From: Sycobia sp. Sy_11 | Taxonomy: Eukaryota > Arthropoda > Insecta > Hymenoptera > Epichrysomallidae | Assembly: GCA_018907035.1 (NCBI GenBank) | Contig: JACCIC010000039.1 | Coordinates: 322,501 to 386,500, forward strand | DNA length: 64,000 nt | Direction: 5' to 3' | Part shown: one piece after another, positions 12,410 through 24,566 of the stretch | Numbering within the stretch: the first letter of the stretch is position 1 | Layout: the number at the start of each line of letters is the position of its first letter | Made by a program: the position numbers and the translations under genes | The notes under the pieces: generated by a model | The model's input: the letters and a program-made list of their open reading frames with translations, nothing else | Told to the model about the DNA's origin: nothing | Database searches by the model: none

Positions 12410-14001
12410 TTTTTGCCTGAGTTGTGAGCTGAATGTATTTGTGTGTATGTATGTATCGTACATAACATATATAATATTGTAGAGTAATTCATTTGACAAC
12501 AGTGCATAGCGGTGGAAAACTTTTCAAAATGATCTCTTTATTATCCGTAGAGCTCGTAAAATTTGTTTACTACATAAATTCGAATTTTCGCAATTAAATT
12601 CACCCGACGATTCGACCATCCGTAATAAGAGCTCTCAGCAATATTTATACACGCATATACAGTTGAATAGCAACATGTCCACTGATCAAAAATTTGCGAT
12701 TACATTTTTCAAAATTCATCAAATCGAAATCCAGCAGGACGGTTTGAAGAATTATCCTTGAGTATTCGACGCGATTTATTCGAAATTTATAGATATTCGC
12801 GCAGTCGTATCAGCTGCTGTAATTGCTGGAAATTGTATCGTTGAATCGAGCAGCCAACTACGCGGTCGGGTAAGATCTCCTTCGGTAACAATGCAAAAAA
12901 CGAATATTAAACCCCCTGGCCCCTCGGCTCTCGCCGCCGCGCCGAGACGCCGCAAATCGCGGCCATAATCGGTAAACGTACGGAGGCCTAACGCCGCCAC
13001 GACCCTCGTTCGCCGCGAGCGAGTTCCCCCTGCCCCCCTCCCAATAAGGATTACAAATGCCCCCCCCCCTCTATCCTAACGGATACGTTAATTGTACTTC
13101 CTCTTTGAGTTTCGCTGGGCGGAGGGGGGGGGGAGGGCGGGACGCCGCGAGAAGGGCCGGCCGACGACGTGGCGGCGAGCCCGACGTTAAGAGCAATAAA
13201 AGTTTTATTAAACGCGCCGGGAGAGTGCATCCTCGGCGCTATCTCGAGCCCGCTCTCTCCGCCACCTCGGCCTCGGCTCCCCGGCCCCGAACCCGCGAGA
13301 AAATGAAAAGTTCCGCCGAGATTTCTCGCTTTCTTCTCGGCGGCCGCGCTCGCCCTGCTCGCGTCCGGCGCCTCGGCCCTCGCCGTCTTCTTCCTCGTGT
13401 TCTATTTTTTTTTTTTTTTTCGCCGGCTTATCGGCAACAATGGCCGCGAGCGGGATACAAAAGGCTCGCGCGCCCCGCCGAGTCAACGCCGCTCTGACCG
13501 GAACAGGGTGGTGTTGGTGTGTGTGGGGGGGGGCGGCTTTCGCGCCGCCCGACCGTATCATCGTACGGCCAGCCGCAGCGTAGGTGACGGCGGGGGGGGG
13601 GGGAGGTGGACCTGTGGGAGGGGGTCGAGCGAGCCGCGCACCGCGGAAGAAGCAGCAGCAGCAGCTACGGCTTTCGGATCTTGCGCGTCTTAACTTTAAC
13701 CAGTTTTAAATCGAGTTAAGAACTTTTACTGCCCCGCCCCGCCTCTTTCCTTCTCCCCCGTCGCTCCCATCCCCAGCTCTCTTTTCTCCCGTTCCGCGAT
13801 CCTCCCGCGTGGAGACAATTGGAGCAAGTTTTTCCGGAGGGTCGCCGAGTTCTCTCTCGTGCCGACGCTTTATTCCGCCATTGTATACGAGGCGGGACCG
13901 AGGGGGGAGGTAGAGGCTGGGAGAAAGGTCGTGGCGCGCCTTTAAAATGAAATTTCGGACGCAAAAAAGCCGTTGCCCGAGCCGCGCCGTGCCGCTCCGA
14001 T

Positions 14002-14003
<2 letters not shown>

Positions 14004-14048
<45 letters not shown>
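14004..14048. repeat. (TA)n microsatellite, 45 bp
   Basis: Sits abruptly inside a CpG-rich block. Confidence 0.95.
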
Positions 14049-14050
<2 letters not shown>

Positions 14051-14328
14051 TCGCCGAGCTTTCAGGAGAGCGGTGGGAGAGCGAGGTGCGGCGGGAGGAG
14101 GAGGGTAGTTCCGCGGTTGAACGAGCTCGCACCTGCGCAACCCCCGCGTCTCTGCTCCGCGTCTCTCGTAAATCACGATTTTCACGAGGACAACGCAAAT
14201 GGCGATGAATTATACAGGCTGCGAGCGCGCGCGCGCGCGTCTTAATCCCCTGCTCTTGATTTCGCTTGATTAAGGCCGCGTGCAGCGGCGGCTAAACTGC
14301 ACTCATGGCGATGGGAATAAAAGCGCGG

Positions 14329-14329
<1 letters not shown>

Positions 14330-14377
<48 letters not shown>
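14330..14377. repeat. (TA)n microsatellite, 48 bp
   Basis: Also within the CpG-rich block, 280 bp from the previous one. Confidence 0.95.
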
Positions 14378-14379
<2 letters not shown>

Positions 14380-15029
14380 GAGAGGGAGGCTGGAAAAGCG
14401 ACAATTGACTCGCGGCGAGGAATTTAAGAGCTCGGTCGAGCTTGTATCTCCCCCCCCCTCCGCCCTTCCCGCTCCTTTTCGCCTCTTGTGCGAACAATCG
14501 AGAGAAGGCTGCAAGCTCGTCCAAGCGAGAAGTGTACGAGACAAGACGAGGAGCTGCTCTCCCATCGAGTACCTCTTCCAAATAAAGCTCTATTTATCTA
14601 CCCCTCCCTCCCCCCCCTCCTCACGCCCCGTCCCTCCTTTGCTCTCTCGCCTCAGGAAATCTAATTTCCGGCACTGAGGCCGTGGATGAGGAGTTCGCCG
14701 TGAGGGGAGGGAGAGGATCTCTTCTCGAACGCGACGCTCTTCACATCAGGCACTTTCGACGCGCTCGCGTGCCCGTACACGCCCCCCACCCTCCCACAAA
14801 GCTCGGGAGCGCAGCTATTGGAAGTGGAGGAAAATACGTCTCGGCGTAATCTTCCCACGCGCTTCGACGTTTGCAACAGGGGGGGGGGAGACGGAGGCAA
14901 AAAATATTTCCCGAAAGATTTTAGATACGCCCGCCCAACCTAGCGGTTCTCGCATCCTCTACCCTTTCCTCGCGTGCCTCGTGGCAACGGCGCGGCCTCT
15001 TCGCATCCTCCTCCGCGCTAAACCGAGAA

Positions 15030-15033
<4 letters not shown>

Positions 15034-15072
<39 letters not shown>
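15034..15072. repeat. (GA)n microsatellite
   Basis: Perfect GA run of 39 bp. Confidence 0.95.
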
Positions 15073-16880
15073 ATCTACGCCGTCTCGCGCGTCGAGCATC
15101 CCGAATTTTCTTCGCGGACGAACGACTCGCTTGTCGTCGGACCGCCTCCGGTGCTCTTCGACAATGTTCGCCAGTTCGTCAGAAAACCGCCGCGCCGCCG
15201 GCGTTCGCATGGCCTGTTTCGCAACTCTTCGTTGCGCTTGCGCGATCGGGTTTGCGCAATTTCCCAATCAGGCACAAACAAATGCACGATTTTAAAGACG
15301 TTCATCGTTAAAACTTCCCAACAACGAAAAAAAAGATCTTCTAATATAGTTTTTAAAAATTTAGCATTTAAAATTTAACTGAAGTATAATAATATTGCCT
15401 TAAGGACGTAAGTATTTTTTTTTATCACACTATTTAATCTGTACCAATTTATGATTCAAATAACACATGAAAATGCAGATCTCGACTTTGTTTGCACTGG
15501 GTGATCCGTTCGAAAGCGCAGGCTCGATTTTTGGCTCCGATTTCATCAGGAGACAGGAACATTTTTTCACGTCATGCATAAATCTAGCATAAAAAGTTAT
15601 CCAATATCATCGAACGATATGATCATCTCCTTCAATTTCGAGTGCTAATGTTTCGACATTTATGACATTCCCGATTTTTCTTCTCGCAATAATTACATTG
15701 TGGCAGTTGCTTTATGACAAGACACACAGTCTTATGAAGTTAAATTAAATTACATTAAAGTTACATTAAATCAAAAACTGAGATAGGAATTTAAATATTG
15801 TTGCGCGTCGTAACCCACATTGATTGTGAATCGTAGAGTTTAGATTGGGTCGGTGTAGTCTACTATGAAAAATGCTTTACGCAACTTAGGTGGATAAATA
15901 GCGCACTCATCGCCAGTCGTCCAAGATTTGCTTCATTCGCTAAATAAAGGTACTTTAATGAATATGTATTTAAACGTAAACAAAAGAACATGTTAAACTT
16001 GAAAGTACTTTTCTTTCAGACGCCCCGTCTCTTTCAATTTTGCTTCAAAAGTCGCGTCGGTGTGCGGCCATTTTGAATGGCTTTGTGGTCGGGGGAGGGG
16101 AGGGGGGTCGTTGATATCGGATCGAGAACGTATCCGAGATTATTGCATCGCCGACATTCGAAAGATTTAGGCGATGTACAGATGGGCTGGGGGAGGAATA
16201 TAAGGCGCGCGTAAGACGAGAGCGACGGTCCGGGATTTCTTTACCTCTGATGTGTAATCAGGAAGAATCGGGTCGATCCAGCGCGTCGCGGATCGATTTG
16301 CCACGACACGACGACAGCTGCAAGTCCCCCCCGCACCCCACCCTTTCACTCTTTTCCCGGTGATGGAAGACTCTTCTTCTTCCTCTACTTCGTCTTCGTT
16401 CTCTTCTTCTTCTTCTTCTTCTTATTCTTCTCCTACTCCTTCCCCTAGGGCGGCCAGTGCAAAATTTTTCCTAAGCGATAAGGAAAGATAAGCGGCGAGC
16501 TTTATACCGTATCCCTCGCGCAGCCTGCCCTCCCGATATCCATGACGTTCCGCCTTCCCACGTCCCTCCCCTATCGCCGCTTTCTATTTTTGAATCCGAG
16601 GAGGGATGCGCGTCGGTCGTGTGTGCATCTGCCGGCTTTTCTTAAGCTCCTTTCGTTATTTTTCCTGTTCGATAATCGAAAGCCGCCTTCGTACGCCGGG
16701 AATCAGATTATTTGTAGCTCTGTGCTGGCATATAAGCACCTAATTTCGTGCAACGGATTTGTAAGCAAAATACGAAAGTTTCTCCATCCCCCCCCCTTCC
16801 TTCCATTCTCGAGCCATTCGAAGCCGTCGGAAGGAGAGTAATGCGTATTTGAGGTATTCACAGGTTAAAAGAGATAGTAC

Positions 16881-16904
16881 TATATATATATATATATATA
16901 TATA
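16881..16904. repeat. (TA)n microsatellite, 24 bp
   Basis: Short perfect TA run. Confidence 0.9.
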
Positions 16905-18956
16905 ATGTTGCAATAATAATCTTGAAAGACCGTATAAAAGCACATTATGAATTTGATCAACAAACTAATAATTTGTTAATAGGCGAGCTTTTTAAAAGAA
17001 AATTCTTTAATAAGTGCCGTTAAAAAAAAATCCCAACGGAAGAGGAAACAAAAACACTGCTACGGCACCTGTGGGTTTATACTGTCTGTCCTTCCGGCTA
17101 GTTTCAAGAGCGACTGTAAGAAACGACGAAGTGAAGAGATCCCGGTGGAATTCTCGCCATTGTTTACATCTCGCCGGTGAGGAATAAAAATGTGCTTGTT
17201 GAGATTCGTCGTATTTTTACGTCGTCACTAATGAAAGAAGATGGGAGTATGTAAAATTAAAAATTCAGCTTCCTTCGACTTTGCCTTATTTATAGTCGAC
17301 TTGAAATTCCCGATAAACGCTGCCATTCCGATCAATTTGCGATAATCATTCTAGAGATTAAGTGCCCGAGACGAGATAATTAATATTAAATGCGAACGTA
17401 TGGCTCATTTCGCGACGATGAATCGTCATCCTCTATTCAAAATTCAATCGCGGTGGCGATAATTAACTGGTATTAATGCGAATACAGAAAATCTCCCTTT
17501 TACCCTCGTGCATTATAAAGGAGATATTAAGCAGATTCTCGCGAAACCGTGTATACACTGAAAAAGATCAAATGAAGAACATTTATTTTGGTTAACAATT
17601 ACTTATATAATTGAATGGATTTTTTGTGTAAAGATCATTTGTATAAAAAATTTATTGCCGATTTAGTGATAAAATTACCAATGTTTAAACTAGATCTTTC
17701 GTTTGCTTTTAGAAGAATAAAATAACACCAAACTTTAATAAAAATACAAATTTATTTAGATATTTATCTTTCACTATTTACAGAATTCGAGGTTTCTCGT
17801 TTTTCTGTCTTCGTAATTTTGGTATTCTATTTAAATTAAAAAAAAAATAATAAAGCAGAAATATAATAGAACGCACGTTTTGTATAATTTTTAAGAAACC
17901 GCATAATTCGTCCCTAGTATTATAGTCTTTTTATTTTTCCTTAACGAGCGAACTATCCATCCGAGCGATTTTCACAATGAGAGGTAAAGTTCTTGATGCG
18001 CGTCCATCCTCTTGTTTCTCAAATATGTATCAATTACTCGGGCTAAACTGCGGTTTAATTTTTCTGTTATGGAAAACTTATCTCTCTTATCTTATTGCAA
18101 TAGTTCTGAAATGTGCGATTTTCAAGCATGTGATAAAAAAAATATCGTATTAAATATTCTATTATTATCATTCGAAGCCTAAGCTTTAAGAATAAAACCT
18201 CTTGAAATTGCGTTAACCAATAACATTAGTTTGTTGATACTATACTTATATTTAAAAAAAAACTCTGTAATATTTTCTTAAAGCAAAGAGGTTAAATCGG
18301 ATACATTAGATTGTATTCGAAAACGTTAGATCGTATTAAACCGTCAGATTATATTCTGGATAAGGCTATATATTTTCATTTATCTACAACATTTGTCTTT
18401 TACCTGTTTCAGACAAAAGTAGAATAAATAATCGAGACCAAGCGGCTGATGAAACCATCACAAGTCTTCGTGCCTACTCGAACCACACACACACACACGA
18501 TATATCTAAATGTTCGAGTCAAATTTATAAAACGAACATCTTGATCATTTACATTGGTCTCCTGCAAGTTCTATAACGACGTATGCAGGATTGAGAAATA
18601 AAAAAAATCTAAGGAAGATTGCATTGACTAGCGTAGGAGAATAAAATAAAAAGTTTAAAATAAATTACTTAAAAAACTATTGACACATAATTACAATTAT
18701 TTCGTTTTATTTATAGTAATATAAAGGGCGGTTTCAGAAAATTGCACTTTTACACCGCCATGAGCGTGCCCTCTGATTTTTATATCCTCTTCAACCGGAC
18801 GCACGAAGCCAATACGCGCGACCGCCAGCGTCCCAGTTATTTCGCGCCGCATTTTAGCAGCTCCCACGCCAGACATTCTCTACCACCCCCTCCCCCCCAC
18901 GCCTTACCCGAACGCTCTTCCGTGCAGCATTGGATAAGACGTTTTTCATGTATATT

Positions 18957-18958
<2 letters not shown>

Positions 18959-19014
<56 letters not shown>
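18959..19014. repeat. (TA)n microsatellite with one C interruption
   Basis: A 42-bp run, a single C, then 13 bp more. Confidence 0.95.
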
Positions 19015-19241
19015 GTTATTTTTATCAGCGTTTCGTTTAGATACGGAGCTGTAAAATCTGCGCGGAAGTTCTCCTCGTTCTTGATATTTTTTTTTCTCTT
19101 TTTCCTTAAGGATTTTTAAGGATCTCTTTTAAGACGCGAAAAGTTCGAGGAAGAGTTTTTATTTTGCTTCCCCCTTTCGCCCCCTCCCGAACGGGCGCTG
19201 CAACAAATGCCGAGAAAATAATGGGGCCGTGGTGTGTATTC

Positions 19242-19245
<4 letters not shown>

Positions 19246-19286
<41 letters not shown>
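19246..19286. repeat. (TA)n microsatellite, 41 bp
   Basis: Lies 230 bp from the preceding TA array. Confidence 0.95.
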
Positions 19287-19289
<3 letters not shown>

Positions 19290-19872
19290 GCGCATTTAGC
19301 AAACTTGACGCAAGTACTCGAATTTTCGTATGATCGCGGGGCGTTTTTATGCACACGATATCTCTATCTCTCTTTAAACGTAGTTCGCCGGAGGAAATGC
19401 GCGGAAACGCGAGCGGCTTTAAATTCCGCAAGGTTTTTCCGTAATATACCACGCGAGACTTTCCTCCGAACCTCTCCGCCCCTCCCCCCCCCTCTCAGCC
19501 CACCCGAAGATTATTCCGTTATACGGAGTTTTGTTTGGGACTGTTGAGGGATTCTACTTTTTGTCCCCCTCCCCCTCCAGCGCCGCCTACCCAGCCGGCG
19601 TTCACTACTCAGTGGAAATTTCCAGCCGCGAAAGCCACGCGCGGTTTTATTTCGAAGTCGCGGGCGAGTTAACTGCGTTACCGATTAAGCCGCACTTGAC
19701 TGCATCAGTTTAAAAAGGATATCGGCTTCAAAGGAGGGGAGGGGGTCGCCACGAAAGTCTATCTATCTCCCGATGTGGCATCAAAGGCATGTTAATGTAT
19801 ATTTTCTGTTTCATATTTATGAATCGGGCTCGCTTAAATGGAAAATATCTTTGCTAGAGAGAGGGAAAGAGG

Positions 19873-19876
<4 letters not shown>

Positions 19877-19917
<41 letters not shown>
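19877..19917. repeat. (GA)n microsatellite
   Basis: Perfect GA run of 41 bp. Confidence 0.95.
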
Positions 19918-19919
<2 letters not shown>

Positions 19920-22168
19920 AAGCTTATAGCCACGCAAAGGACTCCGCGATAAAGCTTGCAAGAGATAAATATTATAATATGATGTAGAAGGAATATTCTC
20001 AAATATTCAATGTGAAAATACGCTTTTTCAACTATTATGTCACTTATTTATCTTTTGTTTTTATTTACTTCTCTTTGTGCTCAATGAAAATTAATTTATT
20101 AAATAGGTGAATAGAATATTTCTATGTATACGTATATATATTGTCTGATTTTAGAAAAATACATTATGTTTCCCTACAAGATAAATCATTCAACGAATTA
20201 ACTGTAATTCATTGATTTAGTAACAAAAGGTTATAGATAAGTGTTATTTGCCCAAATAACATTAAATCTTTGCCAACGCACTATTGTATTATCAAAACAA
20301 TCGGATTTACCATTATAGAATCTAAATTTATCAAGATATGTTTAACATTTGAAACCTTCCAATCTTCATAAGCATAAATTTTCGTTAATATCAATAAAAA
20401 AAAAGAAATTATTAAAAAAATTCTAAATGAAAATGACCCTTTCGAATGCTCCGTAATCGTGCCTTTCAACCTTTTAAATTATACCTATTGACGAATTTTC
20501 AGCAATTTCCGTTAAATAGTTTAATGGAAAGTAAGTTTGGTCCATGAAAATAGTTTAATGCTTCCGTATAGTAATTTGACAAATTTTAATATTTAACGAA
20601 CTAAAGTAATTACAAGTACGTCGAATATGTAATCAAACATTTCAGTAAGCTTGCATTATTGAATTTGCTATCTTGGACAGCGCTTAAATGTTTCATTCGT
20701 AATTATACATTAATCCGCGTCTGTTATGAATTTGTTTTACGAAATGAACAAATGTCTATTAATTCGTAGTTTTTTCCATTTATCCTCTACCTTACTTTCG
20801 AATGAATGAAATTCAATGTTTATCGATTACAGATACCAGATACACCGTTCCTTTCCATTGTGAGCCAAATGCAAATTCCAAAACGTATATAAATCGAACG
20901 CGCGGCTCCTGCAGTCGGACGCGGTAAAGTCGTGGATACGAAAAGGAGAAACAGCGGTATTGCTGAATTGGCACATTTTGAAATCGTAATTTTTTCCTTC
21001 TTTTTTTTTTAGCACAATAACTTTCAAATGCACAATTCCTTTTATCTCCAAAGTGCCCCGCTTTCTGATCTTAAGCGACTGACAAAAGCAACGAAATCCA
21101 ATCATTTTGCGCAGCTATAGAGCTACAATGGGCTTATTGACGCTCGAAAAATCTCGTCCGAGCGTAAAAGCAAAGGAGAATGGAATTGAGAGTAAGAAAA
21201 TTCATTTCGTCAAGATACGTAGTGCGATATAAAAGTCACTGATTAAGGATACTTTTATTTCCTCTTTACGCAGGGAGTAAAAAATTTAAATTTTGAAGAA
21301 AAAATTTCGCCTGTAAATTACCAAGGATCTTGTGAATATTCTCAAATTTACAATTACCCAAACGGTTAAAATCGGTATATTTTGCCAATTGAAATTCACA
21401 AGTCATGGCAAGTGCCATTTAAATATAAACTTATTCGATATGTTTAAAGTTTTTTCATAAGTTTTATAATAAAATAAAGGTAATACAGTTTCTTCCACTT
21501 CCCGCACTTATATTTAGAGACGCGTACGAGAGACCAAGCTGTAGGCCATTTTACTTTTGAATAATGTCTTTCCGCATTAGTAAAGCGCTCATTCTAAAAG
21601 AGTAAAGAGAAAATTTTTTACAAAGGTTTTATATGATTAAGCTTCTTTTTATTTTTCACATTATTTGTTATATTAAAATAATATTATGTAATAATTATAT
21701 TTTACAGATTTTAATAATATTGATGTTAATGAACTTTTACATTTTTTCATTCAATAGAGAATTAAAAAAATATATCAAGCCTATCATAAAAAGTACATTA
21801 TCTAATTCAAGAAATTTTGGCCTGACTTGATCCCGTGATAAGTATATAGCTTGATGCCACATCTACCAGAATTCAGATGAATGGCGGTTTCTCGAGTGCG
21901 AAAAATGTCAAATGCGAATGAAAGTTGCCATCAAGCGAAAGTGTCAGTGGATGTATCTCTAATTATCGTAAGCGCCGTTGATCTTCACAAAATGAAAAGG
22001 AAGAAGCCACGGCTTATTTCCAACGTCTCAACTGATAATAGCAGGCTTAACACGCGCTCTGAATAAAATTGGTATTGAAAACGATGCTAACTGCCCCTCT
22101 ACCTCTCCCCACGTACCTTCCGAAAAAGTATTAGCTGCCAAAAGGACCTCTTTCGATGGTAAATCTTT

Positions 22169-22191
22169 CTGGTAAAGGGATTCTTTACCAG
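22169..22191. repeat. Short perfect inverted repeat
   Basis: Nine-base arms CTGGTAAAG and CTTTACCAG separated by GGATT. No poly-T tail or adjoining gene links it to a function. Confidence 0.6.
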
Positions 22192-23640
22192 TTAGATCCT
22201 TTATAGGAAGTGCTCTATATTGGATTCTATAAACTGATTTGTCTTCCTAGACTCTGTGCGCTATTGAGTGGAGAATACCGTAGATAGATATACGTGAATG
22301 ATTATTATTGAAGATGACTCTAATCCTGGAACTAGTCATAACAAACAAATAAAATACAGTGATCTATCGACGACCAAGATTTGATATATTCGATAACAAA
22401 TGTAACATTGAATTCCGACAGAATTACGAGTATGGTGATTGTGTGGCGAGTAATCCAGAATTATTAGTCCATGTCCATCCAGTAATCCATGTCCAATCAT
22501 TTTTTGTATATTTTTTTAGACTTCTGGATAAAATGAAATAATTAAAAATGACCTCAATGCCGTGAAAATTCGTAATAAAAATAAGAGTCAGTATGTCTGA
22601 CGACGGAAATGTCCCAAATCAAAAATACTAATCGAAAAATGAGACCAATAGCTTGAGATTTACGATGTTTGATAGTAACAATAAATACTGTAAGAGGCTA
22701 ATAGGCACATTTCTACTAATGACAAAGCAAATATTCTGGGGATGTGAATCGAAGGCTTGATGGCAGAGGTATTTAGAAAACTTTTGAAGAATGCTATTCA
22801 GGGAATCAAATGTAGTTCAGGCAATCAAAAATGCTGAACAAGACTTCTCTGAACAACAATTGGTATACAACATGACCAGTGATGTTATTTTTAATGGTCG
22901 ATCTTCATCGTGTGTTTAATTCCGTAAAATAGACGAAAATACTGGAAGCATTAAAAGTGACGTTTAAGTTGAACCCCTGTCTGCTATATATTATAGAGGA
23001 ATGCCTGTGAGACCAACGACGAATATATAAATTATTTGATGGAATAAAATAATCCTGAATGACAGCATTACTGGCGCAAGTTTCTAGTTTTAGTTTTGAC
23101 TTCTGGAGATAAACCAAAAACATATTGCACGGTACTATGTAATGCCGTACAAATTTTGATTAAAACATTTGTCATGAGTGTCGACCGTTGAGATATTACA
23201 TTATCATGTACTAATCTAAAAATTTCCGCTTCACGTTATTCTGAGTGAATTTGTAGAAATTATGACACTAAATGTTACTGACTTAAAATATTGTATTAAA
23301 TCGTTTGCCCTAGGAAGGCGAATAAAGTAGCTGGCTTTTAATTTATGACTCACAAACGGTATATGTGAATTTCGGCAAAATCAAAGGTAAGAGATATAGG
23401 CGATGTTTCTGGTGTACACACCAAGCAAGCGTATCTATCAGATGTACTTTAGTAAAATTTTAACGGTACTTAATTATCAAAGTTATACCATTATAATTGC
23501 ACTTCAATCACTTAAATATTTAATACTACCGAATCTCCATTTAAATCATTCCACATTGGATTTGCTTAAATCGAATAACTTACTCATTTCTTTATTCCAT
23601 AAAGAAGAATCTATATATACATTCTTTCATCGCGAAAGTT

Positions 23641-24521
23641 AAATCACTCCTTGAGCGCTCGAGCCCCCCTTCACCGCACCCTACTTTGGCTCCGGGTCCA
23701 TCTCGCTCGCCCCTCTAAAACAATTACAAAGAATGATTTCTCATTCATACAATCAAGCGGCAATTAAAAGTTTTCATCACCCTCCGCAAATAGAACCTTC
23801 ATCGTTGCCACCTCACTCGCTCCCTGCTTCCCTACTTCCATCTCGGTCAAATATTTGGACTCGCGCTCGGCAGCGGCGACCGTACGCGCGAAAGAAAGGA
23901 TCTCTTGGCCTTCATTAAAGAACTCGAAGCCTTGCCAGACTGATGGCGTCAACAGGTTCGACGGGCTCGGAAATAAAAGAAAAAGGTTTCAATCTCTCTG
24001 TATATCTCTCTCCGGTAAAATTTAAGAGAGGGCAGGGATAGGGGAAAATAGTATAGCGATCGATTTCGCTCGACACCGGTCCTCACGGCCTATGTATAGA
24101 GATATATATATACGCAAATCCAGACGACAGCGATCTCATTTAGAACCGAAATTAAAGCCACGCCGGGGCAGTGGGAGGTGGACGAGAGCTCACTCTTCTT
24201 ATGCGCTCGTCGCGACGTACGCGCGCAAACGGTACGGTCGAATTATTGAAAAGATTCACTCCGCGCGCAAGACCTCTCCCTCCTTCTGGCTCTCTCTCTC
24301 TCTCTATCTCTCTTGCCCCGACGCCCGTCGACGAGCTTCAATCTCAATTTTAATTCGCGGCAGCCGTGAGAGCCTAGGTTCCGAGAGATTTGTTTTCGCC
24401 CCCTCTCCGATCGGTATTAAATCGCCCGAGAGGGAGCTAATTCGATTTTTTTAATAAGAAGGCGTCTATCCGCGATTTATTCATCGTCACTATGGGGCGG
24501 GAAAGTGAAAGTAAGAGAGTA

Positions 24522-24566
<45 letters not shown>

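Larger units (their letters stand above)
9621..12760. other. Gene-free stretch, AT-rich with a small CpG island
   Basis: A CpG-richer island of about 300 bp sits at 10,550-10,830; the rest is AT-rich. Two (TA)n arrays (11,856-11,905 and 12,025-12,079) and a (CT)n array (12,375-12,408) lie at the right end. No coding sequence supported. Confidence 0.45.
12761..15300. other. Large CpG-rich island block, 2.5 kb
   Basis: The longest G+C-rich stretch in the window, dense in CpG, with poly-G and poly-C runs (for example 13,591-13,603) and three microsatellites: (TA)n at 14,004-14,048 and 14,330-14,377, and (GA)n at 15,034-15,072. Frames are open by composition, on all strands at once, which argues against real coding. 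Such blocks in insects often mark promoters or 5' exons; that reading is inference. Confidence 0.4.
15301..23640. other. Gene-free stretch, mostly AT-rich
   Basis: Moderately CpG-rich patches occur at about 16,030-16,830 and 18,740-19,720; the rest is AT-rich. It holds a (TTC)n-like tract at 16,372-16,430, (TA)n arrays near 16.9, 19.0 and 19.25 kb and a (GA)n array at 19.9 kb. Between 21.8 and 23.6 kb several frames have ordinary amino-acid composition, so an old decayed transposon is possible, but I recognise no motif. Confidence 0.4.

Noticed and set aside
13057..13693. Several overlapping open frames of 98-146 residues on both strands
   Set aside because: They arise from high G+C content (few stops) and are Arg/Ala/Pro/Gly-rich in every frame, with no family match.
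21881..23123. Decayed transposase between 21.8 and 23.2 kb
   Set aside because: Some peptides look non-random (for example IIEDDSNPGTSHNKQIKY), but I found no catalytic motif, terminal repeat or frame continuity to name a family.
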